From: Pomphorhynchus laevis
Taxonomy: Eukaryota; Acanthocephala; Palaeacanthocephala; Echinorhynchida; Pomphorhynchidae
DNA: 64,000 nt
NCBI GenBank assembly: GCA_012934845.2
Contig: WNNJ02001660.1
Coordinates: forward strand, 124,001-188,000
Direction of reading: 5' to 3'
The number at the start of each line of letters is the position of its first letter. The first letter of the stretch is position 1. This document shows positions 45,101 through 55,328 of this stretch, in pieces. Position numbers and translations under genes: made by a program. The notes under the pieces were generated by a model that made no database searches, was not told the DNA's origin, and saw only the letters and a program-made list of their open reading frames with translations.

Positions 45101-47363
45101 ATGAAATATTAAAATCAGTGAATTTATTTTTTACCAATTGTCAAGATGCTTTCATATTTCATGTACGGGAACACGGGCAACAATCAAACGCTATGTTCAA
45201 ACACACTATCTAAAATGTTATTTTCCTTTGTGTTATATGTGCGAAAAATTATTTTCAATATTAGGAATTACAGAATTATTAAATATATAACGATAGTATT
45301 TACCAATAGGATTAATAGAGTTTCTAAATGTTTGTAAATTATATATTTTTTGTGGGATATAGACTGTATGGAGATTTTGACCAGATTGTTCAATGTAAGC
45401 CAGTTTTGAATTATAATGACAAATAAACGAGATTTTAAATAAGTTGATCAAAAATGATGGAACACTAAAAATTCATGTCGAGTACGGCCATTGGGTAATT
45501 CGAGATGGATTGACACCAATGAATTATCGGGTGATAACAATCAAAGCGACACATGTGTGCTGGTATAACTGAAACTTTGGATATTATGCAGATAATTCTA
45601 TCATTCAAAGTTCAAAAATAAATTAATACACATGGCACGTCTCAAATTACTTAACAAACTGTGTACTAAACATCAAAATATATTCGACAACGAAATATTC
45701 ATCAATTGCACTGATGAGTTATTAACGCCGTTTTGGAGACTGACGTTAAATTATGAAATTACATAATTTCACAAAAACATTTTCGAGAAATGATGTAGGT
45801 CAACGGTTAACAAGAGCAAAAGTATTTCAAACAGAATAATTAATGAACTTGTGAAGCAATGAATCGAATGTATAATATATAATTTAATATATTGAATGTT
45901 CATTCAATATAATTGAATGAACTAATGATAATGAACATTTACAATTAAGTTTATAGCTGAATATTAGATGCGAGTTTAAGAAATTAGGTAAATATTAACA
46001 GATTCGGGTTACTAAGCGTTTTGTAAATTGTAAATTTTTATTCTTTTTATTGAAGTTAATTTGTTTTTCTAATTAAAATTAATTAATAAAGCAACAACGC
46101 CAAGTGAATTTAGTCTAGTAAATAAATAACAAATTACACAAATTTTGTGTTTACACAAAACAAACCTATCGTTTTTCTTTTGTACTTAAACTGTATAATA
46201 ATTAAATATTAATTACTAAATTAGCTTATCAAAGAAGTGTGAACTACACAACACTGAATATCTGTTTCTCTTCGTCGTTGTAAGATACGCATGACCTTCA
46301 GCTAAAATACCAGGTGAAATAACGAGCCATAAGTTCGGTAATTTGATACTACGTTGTTGAAATCCGAAATCACGGGTACGGCAACGTGTCTGTCAATAAA
46401 TTAAACTTTGCATTTTCTAATAATATATTAATGAAATTAACAACTAGATACGTACCTGCTATTTTTACACTTAAATAGTACAGGTGAATTGAATTTCACC
46501 AGTAGCGTTTATATGTCAAGTCTGAACTCGATTTTTGAACAAATCGCAAAGTAAAAGCTATTTATTCTAGAGCAGAAATTAGTTCTAGAAATCTAAAACA
46601 AATTTTTTAAAAACACATTTGCCCTCAAAAAGTATAATTCAATAAATCACAATACAATATTTTTTATAAAGTAATTAGATTTATTTCAAAAATAGGCATT
46701 TTTCTATTAAATAATATTATTAAATATTTGTATTAAAATACATGATAGTAGCTTATCAGTGAAAGCAAGGATATCCTTGCATCCAAGCAATGTTATCCTT
46801 GATTTCACTTATTAGTGAAATCAAGGATAACAATTCACACGTTTTAACTAACAATGTATTTTTTAAACAACTATTTTAAAATTAAAACATTTTGACTCAA
46901 ATTTAGGAATCAATTACAGAAAGAAAACTATAAAATTGAAAGATATTCTATACATGTTATCGAAATACAACAATAAATGATTTCTGCTTTTTGTATTTAA
47001 AATAAATCAAATTAATAAATTATTATTCGATATTTAATGCAATTAATCTGTAAGTTATCTGAAGTAATACAAATAATTGCTATCCAACCATATATGGAAC
47101 TCCATATATGTTCATAGTTCGTTTAAATTAATTATTAACAGTAGGCCATCAATAATTAAAATCAGCAGACAAAATAAATACTCGATCACTATGATTTTTT
47201 TTTGAATTTTATGATGCAGCAAAAATTTGCTTTCGAATAATGCATTTTAATGAATATCATTTTATTAGATTTTTATTATTAAATTTTACTAAATGAGTGA
47301 ATTTTCAATAAGAATTCTTAAATATTAAACAATAGACAAAACTAATGTTTTGCCATTAAATAT
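45101..47363. other. Intergenic sequence with a cluster of inverted repeats
   Basis: No gene is supported. Short frames at 45146-45337 and 45233-45451 overlap on opposite strands and match nothing I know. The notable content is the hairpin cluster at 46757-46831. Confidence 0.45.
46757..46831. repeat. Cluster of hairpins built from one 17-mer
   Basis: A 16-bp perfect palindrome GCAAGGATATCCTTGC (46765-46780) is followed by a stem of 18 perfect base pairs (46792-46809 with 46814-46831, loop TATT). All arms are variants of 'AGTGAAATCAAGGATAA' in alternating orientation, so one short word has been copied three or four times as inverted repeats. Confidence 0.8.
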
Positions 47364-47567
47364 TTATGCTTTGGAAATAATTACAATCGGCAGTAAATTA
47401 TCATTACCTCGAACTGGTTTGTACAAATTCTCAGTGACAGTTTCACTGAAAGAAACTCGCTTTTTACCAAACATATAATTTGGTGGAGAGCTTAAGTCAT
47501 TGGTTTCATGATCGTAGATATCATCAGGTTGACAAAGAGAATTTGATCTCGGGTGTTTCAATATACT
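47364..47567 (-). CDS. Last exon of a two-exon host gene
   Basis: Sixty-seven codons from an acceptor 'CATATTTAG' to TAA at 47364-47366, in phase 0, matching the phase 0 donor of the exon at 50702-51310. Text includes 'HPRSNSLCQPDDIYDH', 'LSSPPNYMFGKKRVSFSET' and 'NLYKPVRGND'. 'KKRVSF' fits the RVxF docking motif for protein phosphatase 1 (predicted residues 238-243 of the spliced protein). AATAAA-type signals lie about 90-105 bases downstream on the minus strand. No family recognised. Confidence 0.55.
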   Translation of the reverse strand, partial: SILKHPRSNSLCQPDDIYDHETNDLSSPPNYMFGKKRVSFSETVTENLYKPVRGNDNLLPIVIISKA

Positions 47568-50500
47568 CTAAATATGAAATGAACCAAATGAAGATACAAT
47601 GGATTATCTAATATGGTGACTTTTATTGAAATCTAAAGCGTAATTAAGGGATATTTAATAACCAAACTGTATTATTTCTACTAGTTTTTCATAGATAATT
47701 TTTGTACACGCATTTAGTACTCAAAAATACTAATGTGCCTGTTTGGCCAATGATTAAACCATTTGACTGACACTGAATTTCACAATTCAAATAAACTTTC
47801 AAAATTTATGCTATACATTTGCAGTTTAAATTCTTATATTTAAGTCAATTTAAATTAACTACTTAAGATTATATTACTAAAACGTTTTGATTGCCTTTTC
47901 TTTCAAAACTCTTTAGTGTATTTGATTATCAAATTATTTGATTAAAATTATAACTTGCACCAAAATACAGATCTCATTTTAATAAAAGGATATGCAAAAT
48001 ATAACTAAAACAAAATGTGAAAACGGAATTTTATATTACTTACATTGGGATTAATATTACATAAAAAGTATAAAAATAGTTGGATAATTTATAGGATTTA
48101 TATATAATTCATATGTTTATACAAACGTGTCTAAGAAGATAAATAAGTGGAAAATAATTTTAGAGAGACTAGCTAAAATGCCATTTTTGAAACTCATGTG
48201 GCTTATTGTGCGTATGTCTATTTTCCTTCAACACCGAAGGGCACCTCTTATCCGAGCAAGCAGATGAAAAAAGAATTGTTTGATGAGCAAATGTTGTCGA
48301 CGAAGGTTTTAACATCAATAACTGGATAAAGTGAAATTTCTAATGACTTGGATTGAATCTTGTCGACGAAGGTTTTAACATCAAGATGGATTAAGTGAAA
48401 TTCGAATTTGATACGTTCCATCTTGTCGTTTCCCAATAAAGCAAGGATGATAAGGGTTGATAGATATTTATTAACTGGTGGTGTATAAGCATAAACATCA
48501 AAATAGAATGGCCTAGACACTATACGAATTTTATTCCGAAAAAGAGGCGATTATTATGTTCTAATTTCAAAACAGAGTATACTAGCAGAATGAAGAGTAA
48601 TTTATAAAGTATTATGGTTAAGCATATGCTTTTAAAAAAACGTCAATCGACTTGATCTTGGTGCCCGAATACAAGATATTATTAATGCGATCCATCTCGA
48701 AATAATAAAATATAGAAAATAATAAAGCAGAATAAATTTATAAACATTTAAAAAAGCTTTACTAACTTTGATAAAGATTTATGAGCGAAACAACAGGCAG
48801 ACAAAAAGTATGTTTCAAATAAAATTTGCCACTTTATTTCGGTGCCTAGTAATATTGAATTATATATTATTGATTATAATATATAGTTGTAATATATAGT
48901 AATAAATTACAACTATATAGTGTATAAAATATACACTATATGTTGTGTATAAAATACACAACTATGTAATATACAAATATATAAAGTGTTTTAAATAAAA
49001 TTTGCCTCTTTCTTTCGGTGCCTAGTAATATTAAATTATATATTATTGATTATAATAAATAGTTACAATTTATAGTAATATTCAACTATATATCCATTGA
49101 TAAGCTATTAGCTTAACTATTTGAAACAACAATTAACTTATTACAAATACTCGGATCGATAAATGGATCAAGAATCATAAAATAATTATAATACAATTAT
49201 ACATTTGAATATGCTTAGTGGGAAACCAGCAACAAGTCATCGATATTACAACTGTAACGGGCAGGTTGCTGTGTGTAAGAGATGTCGATGTGAGAAAAGG
49301 AAAAACTCCGTGTCTCGATTGCCTGGCTCCGAACTGCAAAAATCGCAACAGACAGTCAAGAAAGCACAATGATCATCCATTCAGTAACTCGTGAACTTAG
49401 TATACCTTGTAACATATCGATCTCGTGGTCAAATCAGACTGAACATGGGTGTGTATCGTCATTGAAATGAACACCAATCGAACATATATTTCATGATGTA
49501 GTGCTCGAATTCCAAACTACTTATTAAGCTTAACATCATCGATACTATCTTATCGATAATAATACCTAATGGATAAAGTATAAACTTTTTCGAAAAATTT
49601 TAATTGACTTGATCTTGGTGCCGGAATACAAGGCAAACAAAAAGTTCGTTTTAAATAAAATTTGACTCTTTCGGTGACTTTCTTTCAACGACATATAACA
49701 CTAACGTTTCAACATTTTAATATGGTTAATCTATAAAGAATCCAGCCAGTCGCTCAAAAGGAATCCAGCTAGTCGTTAGTGATCAGTGTCTGCGATCTGA
49801 TGATCTAATGAGTGCTAACGTAGGATCAGGATGACGTTAATGGTTAGATAGTTTTGCAAATGCTTCATAACAAACCATTTATTATATATAATACTATATA
49901 TAATACATAACAATGCTAATTTAATAAATACTACATTACGAATTCCATTAGGAATCCTGGCCGTTGTTTCATTCCACAAAGTCGGAGTTAACCAGTTTTA
50001 GATACAACGAGTGGTGAAGCGAACAGTCAGCAACAACCTCTGCGAAGTAGATAAGTATATATATTGGCACGACATTATCCTAACAAGTATTGTTTCGTAA
50101 GTATCATCAACTGCTGACCTACATTTCACATTTCGATTCTTACACTGGTGCTGATCGGATTAGAACTCAGGACGTCTGTATCGCGATTCAACGCTACATC
50201 TACTGGGCTGGCTGCGCCAGTGGTGTAGATATACATTTCTGTATAAAGAATAGGAACACAACCTTTGAGGATAATGTCGTGCTACAATCAGAAGTAATTT
50301 AGCTCATAGATGCAATCAAATCAGAAACATTAATTGCGAGTGGCATCCTGAAAAACAGTGATCTGGATAGCGGATCACACACATAAGTTTCTAATAGATC
50401 GTTAGAATACGATCCCCTACCAAAAAGTAATATAAGTTACTATCAATCATTAATTTATCATTAATTTATATTATTTTATTAAATATACTAATTCATATAT

Positions 50501-50701
50501 TTGGTATATTTGGTTCATATATTGAATTATTAGTGAACACAACAATAAATCATATTTTTTAATTTATTAATCTGTGCAATTTATTAGATTATTAAGTATT
50601 TGCACATTATTCTTGGTAAAACAACAATTATGAGTGACTGCAACGTTGTTGACAATACGCTAGATACTTAATGATAAAATATGTAAATTATACACACGTA
50701 C
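47568..50701 (-). other. Probable intron with repeats
   Basis: Between matching phase 0 splice sites. It contains three related repeats ('CTTGATCTTGGTGCC' at 48651 and 49608; 'AAATAAAATTTGCC' at 48817, 48992 and, as a variant, 49635), with the 48812-48905 and 48988-49085 blocks in tandem at a period of about 176 bp. A minus-strand frame at 48248-48520 contains a duplicated 'DVKTFVD' and is repeat-derived. Part of another dispersed repeat lies at 50100-50320. Confidence 0.45.
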
Positions 50702-51310
50702 CTTTAACATTTGATTGCTCTGATATACGTTTTTCGATTCAGACATGCTACGTTGAATGACACGCTGTACTGTTGTAGTAGCTGATTCTGGCTGTGCGAA
50801 ATTATTGACAATAGTCGTTTCGTTGACGTCATTTTCTGACGAAGCTATTGTGCCTATTACAGATTTAACGATGAATCTGCCCTGTCTATTATGACAATGC
50901 TGGTTCGAAACTTTTCCACAGTCTTCCGAGTAAATGCTTTCTTTTAGTGTGATAACAGAGAACCTTGGCTTACGTTTTAATTCATTTGGGCACGGTGGTG
51001 GCAATAACACAACCTTATCATCAGGTTTCTTCATCTTATCATAGCAAGTGATGCATTGTTTTTCTTTAGACGATGACGGTGAGGATTCAACATTTGATGA
51101 AAAATTGTCGTCTTGTTGCTGCGTTTTCTCCTGTTCATACACTATTTGCTTTTGTTTCTCTGTTAGAAGAATCTTATAGTCATATGTACATTCTGTAACC
51201 GAAAATCGATTAGAATCCAATTTAGTCGGGAATATTCTCAACTGCCGACTGCTGTCGTCATGTCGCTCCAAATATTGGCTGTACGATGCATTTTCAGCAC
51301 CGCTAAACAT
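50702..51310 (-). CDS. First coding exon of a gene with kinase-docking motifs
   Basis: ATG at 51310; 203 codons to a donor 'AAAG|GTACGT' at 50702/50701, phase 0. Ser-rich and mostly disordered in appearance. Three RFxV motifs, the docking site for the conserved C-terminal domain of SPAK/OSR1 kinases, are visible: R35-F-S-V38 ('NRFSV'), R116-F-S-V119 ('KPRFSVITLKES') and R145-F-I-V148 ('QGRFIVK'). 'CITCYDKM' (86-93) holds a CxxC. With the RVSF motif in the next exon, the 270-residue product could link SPAK/OSR1 and PP1 signalling, as some transporters and RELT-like proteins do; that is inference. Without the splice the frame would add 13 unrelated residues and stop. Orthology is unknown; TSC22D and RELT families were considered and do not clearly match. 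Confidence 0.6.
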
Positions 51311-51955
51311 GGATGATTACTTGAAGGGATAAATCTCCACGTCGGAGTTTTATAAAATTTCGCTTACACCAAAATTTTATAAATCAATAATGTGGATTAT
51401 TTTTGATTGCGTTTAAATACGCAACTGGAAGCCGTCACTAGACGAATATTAATTTAGAACATCTGAAATTGATTAATTTTATTATTAAGAAGTTGGATAA
51501 TAATTAGTCATCGCCTACAGCATATTAAAATTCGGTTAAATTCATTATTTATAATATTTAATTTATTAATCCGCAATTTATTAACCGCATTTCGACGAGG
51601 GGCATAAAAATGTGACTACATAAAAAATATAAAAATAAATAAAGAAAATGTGGCATTTAATTATTGAATTATTAATTATTTAATTGCTTATCTAATTTAA
51701 TAGCCAATTTGCTGTTGTGCTAGCAATGTTTAATCAGCTAATTATAGCTTAAAATTATCCTCGTATTAAGGACGAATGCTCAATTCCATAAATTTGTCAA
51801 AAACTAAATCTCGGAAAATGACTACATCCAAACGCATGTAATAAGTGTGGATATGATACATGACAAAAATGCAGCTACTTTTTATGACATGCTACTTTGG
51901 TGGCCTCTGATCGACGATTTATCAATCGACGTATGCAAAGGATTTGTCTTGTGGT
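51311..51955. other. Intergenic sequence, possible promoter side
   Basis: Lies upstream of the minus-strand gene at 51310 and before the plus-strand PLE remnant. No clear promoter element or repeat seen. Confidence 0.4.
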
Positions 51956-52465
51956 ATCTGAATACAATTTCAGCAACTTTTCAAACAGATAGATTACAGA
52001 GCATCAAATAAAGATATTAGACATAGGACTAAATTTCCGTCCGGCCGTAAGGGAATTTTCAAGGTATGATCTAAGTTTAAACTTACAACGGTTGCCCATT
52101 AAAACAGCAGATGGGCTAACAAAAACAATCTTGAAGACATCATAAATAAACAACTATTTTCTATTAAATTAGATATTAAACCAAGTGAAAGTTACTCTAA
52201 AAACCTAACTATTGCACAAAAAAGCTATGAGAGAACTGCTGCAAATGAAGGACGTAGTAATAAAGAAGGCTGACACGGCCAATCAATTTGTCATATGGGA
52301 TAGGCAAGAATATATAAATAAGACCCATCGACAACTACGTAATTGTCATTTAATGTGTTTACAATTAAACCACGTTAAGCAAGGATACAGAAGTGCTCAA
52401 GTCTATCGGATAATAGAAAGAATATCTCGAGAAACAAGATCTCCCTTAAGAAAAATTAATTAGAC
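51956..52465 (+). pseudogene. Canonical PLE reverse transcriptase, N-terminal part
   Basis: Broken frames read 'VLDIGLNFRP', then (open frame 52212-52463) 'MRELLQMKDVVIKKADTANQ', 'FVIWDRQEYINKTHRQL'. This matches the start of PLE reverse transcriptases ('L.LG.kF.P...L..nkDivIk.ADKGg..Vv.d...Y....rqL'). The conserved DKG is DTA here. The palm domain is missing. A dimer-type hammerhead lies about 0.5 kb downstream, which fits the known link between PLEs and hammerheads. Confidence 0.6.
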
Positions 52466-52997
52466 ATTATACAAATGCACTGTTGTAGTATTTAAATACC
52501 ACCCGGCCTTAGTCAAGTTGACAGAAATAATTAAAGCTGTTTATAGTTCCCTTCCACCGGATTTTATAGTTATGTTTATAGTTTAAACAAAACTATTTTT
52601 TATTTTTAATTTCTGTTTATAGTTCCACGGATTATCATTAGCAATTCGAAATGTCTCAAAAAATGAACTCGTACGAGCAAAACCACATGTGGAGCACATG
52701 TGGTGAAGACAAACATCGGGATGTTAGTGGTTTTTGACATATTAATAAGGAAATATTAACAGGAATTTACACCATCCGGTCTTGTTCGACAACACTTTAT
52801 GAAACATTGAAAATTGAAATTAACTTCATAAAATGTAGAAGCAAAAATAAGGACTGGAATTCTTCTCGATCATACAACATGGTTACCACTCGAAACGTAG
52901 ACTGTCAAACGTTATTTTTTGTACAGCACTTTTTCCTTGTTTCTATATTACAATTATATATAATTGTATTATATATAATATATATAATTGTGGCCAC

Positions 52998-53035
52998 GGT
53001 ACTGATGAGCTTAGTTAGAGCGAAACGCGTCTGCC
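52998..53035 (+). ncRNA. Type I hammerhead ribozyme, dimer type
   Basis: Stem I GGTA (52998-53001) with TGCC (53032-53035), one wobble; core CTGATGA (53002-53008); stem II GCT/AGC with a seven-base loop (53009-53021); GAAA (53022-53025); then CGCG and TC with predicted cleavage after 53031. Stem III is the self-complementary ACGCGT (53025-53030), too short to fold alone but able to pair between two molecules, as known for minimal hammerheads of PLEs. All core bases are intact. Confidence 0.75.
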
Positions 53036-53159
53036 ATTGTTAAAGTTTGTCGTTACACATAGGATGACTGGGCATACGTAGCGACATTGAATATTGTGAG
53101 AATAATTCGGTTCTATATCTTGGTCTGATGATAATATATAGAATACTGCCTGGTGTCCT

Positions 53160-53290
53160 TGTAGAGAACATATATATATTATATTAATATCTTATTAATT
53201 ATATTATTAATAAATATTAATTATATATAAATATAATATGTATAAAATATTATACATATTATATTTTATATCTATAATATATATGTAATT
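53160..53290. repeat. TATA-type low-complexity palindromes
   Basis: Runs of TATATT/AATATA with little other content. Similar tracts are at 24770-24830, 54240-54290 and 55080-55205. Confidence 0.6.
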
Positions 53291-54010
53291 AAAATGTGAA
53301 TTTAATATTAACATTTTAAGTGAATTTAACCTTTAAATTCACTTAAAATTATCAAATGTATATTTAATCAATCTGAGTATTTAATAATAGAAATTATCGT
53401 TAAATGAAATTGTTTTAATAATATGATTATTAATGTTTGATAAATTAATACTCGATAATAAATAATATTTTTGTATTTACAAAAAAAATAATTTGCTGTC
53501 ATTATCAGATGACTTTCAAAGTCATTTGCCCGATTTTGGTTAATTTCATTTCTTTTATAGCTACTTTGGCTGATTGGTATATAACTTCTGGATCATTAAT
53601 TTTTGATACATTGTAATCAATTCATCAAATGAATTGAAAACATTGATTTTATAATTTTACCATTTTTCATTAATAGTAAAACAATGCTATTTCATTATTT
53701 CATTTTGTGATTAGCAATAAAAGATAAAATATTAGCTCATAAAATGCTTCAATTCTACATCAATTAATACCAAGCTTTGGTTTTATTCAATGGTTTAAGT
53801 ATTAATTTTGATTTTAATTTAAAGTCACAGCAAAATGTTGCTTTATTATAACTTACACATTAAACTTTCGTTTCGGTTCTAATATTTTAATCTAAACATT
53901 AACAAAGTAATTATGCACTAATTAAATTTTAATTTGTTTGTTAATTTAATTTAGTTCGTTTTTTTTGCCGTCTGCTAGTCCTTCTCTACATCCAGCAGTG
54001 GGAGGGATCA

Positions 54011-54046
54011 GGCACTGATGAGTCATTGTGATGACGAAACGGTATC
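54011..54046 (+). ncRNA. Degenerate hammerhead ribozyme
   Basis: CTGATGA (54015-54021), stem II GTCAT/ATGAC with a TGTG loop (54022-54035), and GAAA (54036-54039) are perfect. The bases after it read CGGTATC instead of the CGCGTC of the 53-kb copy and no stem I partner for GGCA is present, so cleavage is unlikely. Flanking 'TGTTA' sequence suggests descent from the same ancestor. Confidence 0.5.
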
Positions 54047-54479
54047 TATTACTGTTATCGTCGTTCTTTTGCGTCTGGCTTAAAAGATTGTCAAAATTAA
54101 AAGAAGTATTCATTAAATCGAATGGTTGACACAGCATACTAGTTGAATGAGGGACATCCAACATTAAAACTACAATTAAAAGGATTATATTATTATATTA
54201 TTGCAATAATATTTAAAAATAATTTGACAACCTTATTCATTATATATTTATATAATATATATATAAATATATTATATAAACAAATATAAGAAATAAATAA
54301 TTAAATTATGAAAAAATTCTAGTTTTAAAAATTTCCTGTTTCCTAATAATTTCCAAAACAAAAATTGTTTCCATAAATTAGGAAACAATCTATAGATGCC
54401 AAGTTTCAGAATAGCAAGTAATTGCAAATATAGGTAGAATGTAACAAGAAAATACTTCATTCAATTTAAATGCCAAAGC

Positions 54480-54800
54480 AGGCGAGTCGAGTGATTGTTA
54501 GCCAATTTTAAGAGACCGAAACGTGACACGTAGGTATTGGATCAGTGGCTGATGAGGTCAACCAATACTGAAATGTAGCATACTGCTGTTTACTTATAGA
54601 TAGGATTAAAGTAGCGTGCAGAATAAAAAGACATCAAAATTTCAATAGTAACAATGACTGAACAGGTATATCAACTTAAAATTAGGAAACAAACTATAGA
54701 CGATGATTTAAAATAATAAATAATCTCAAAATAGGTAGGTTTTTAAAATGAAGGTAGCACCTTCCCCTACCAACGCAGATTTAACTTGAAATCAGATATG
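54480..54800 (+). repeat. Dispersed ~320-bp repeat containing a hammerhead, plus copy
   Basis: Inverted relative to 24170-24500, matching over nearly the full length. No ORF. It ends with the palindromic 'GAAGGTAGCACCTTC' block and 'CCAACGCAGATTTAA'. The internal text 'GACCGAAACGTGACACGTAG' (54514-54533) is a second ribozyme-like half site: GAAA followed by the hairpin ACGT-GAC-ACGT and A. Confidence 0.65.
54543..54588 (+). ncRNA. Type I hammerhead ribozyme in the ~320-bp repeat
   Basis: Stem I CAGTGG (54543-54548) with CTGCTG (54583-54588), two wobbles; core CTGATGA (54549-54555); stem II GGT/ACT (54556-54558 and 54567-54569) with a G.T closing pair; GAAA (54570-54573); stem III ATG, loop TAG, CAT (54573-54581); cleavage triplet ATA, predicted cut after 54582. 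Core bases are complete; weak stem II suggests low activity. Confidence 0.65.
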
Positions 54801-55284
54801 ATTTCAATTAAATTTGCAAAATATAAAAGAATTTATGCATTCGAAAATATTGATCCGTACTATTAAATTATATGATAGGCTATCTGAAATTTAGTTATTT
54901 TCTTTGTTTCTTAAATTTTATATTACCCATTGTATTGGTTAGTTACATTTCACGCACTTGTCTCTTTTCGATTGTAATTGTGCTTGTATACCTAATGGTG
55001 CTATCACTTAATTATTGCAAAGTTGGATAAAGAAATTATTTTCTTTTCAATTTACAACATAGGATTTTATGTATGAAGTAAATATAATATTTATATTATA
55101 TATAAATATTTAATATATAAATATATTTTATATTATTTAATATAAATAATGTTATCTTTTATAAGATTATATAAGATTATATTTAATATAATATAATCTT
55201 ATATATTATTTTCCTTATAAATATCAGCACTAACATACAAAATTAAATTAGATTGCAAATATCGCATAGAGCAAGCATATTTTA

Positions 55285-55292
55285 GCGCCAAA
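55285..55292 (-). promoter_or_regulatory. E2F-like site upstream of DNAAF5
   Basis: TTTGGCGC on the minus strand, a consensus E2F/DP site, ends 36 bases before the ATG at 55329. In animals E2F-family factors take part in multiciliation programmes, so the position is suggestive, but one 8-mer is weak evidence. Confidence 0.25.
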
Positions 55293-55328
55293 TTTAAGTT
55301 TAAATTGTAGGAAGGTAAAATAGCTATA

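Noticed and set aside
48248-48520. 90-codon minus-strand frame in the intron
   Set aside because: Contains an internal DNA duplication and no known domain; treated as repeat-derived.
53946-54164. 72-codon minus-strand frame starting with ATG
   Set aside because: Overlaps the degenerate hammerhead on the opposite strand and has no recognisable protein features.
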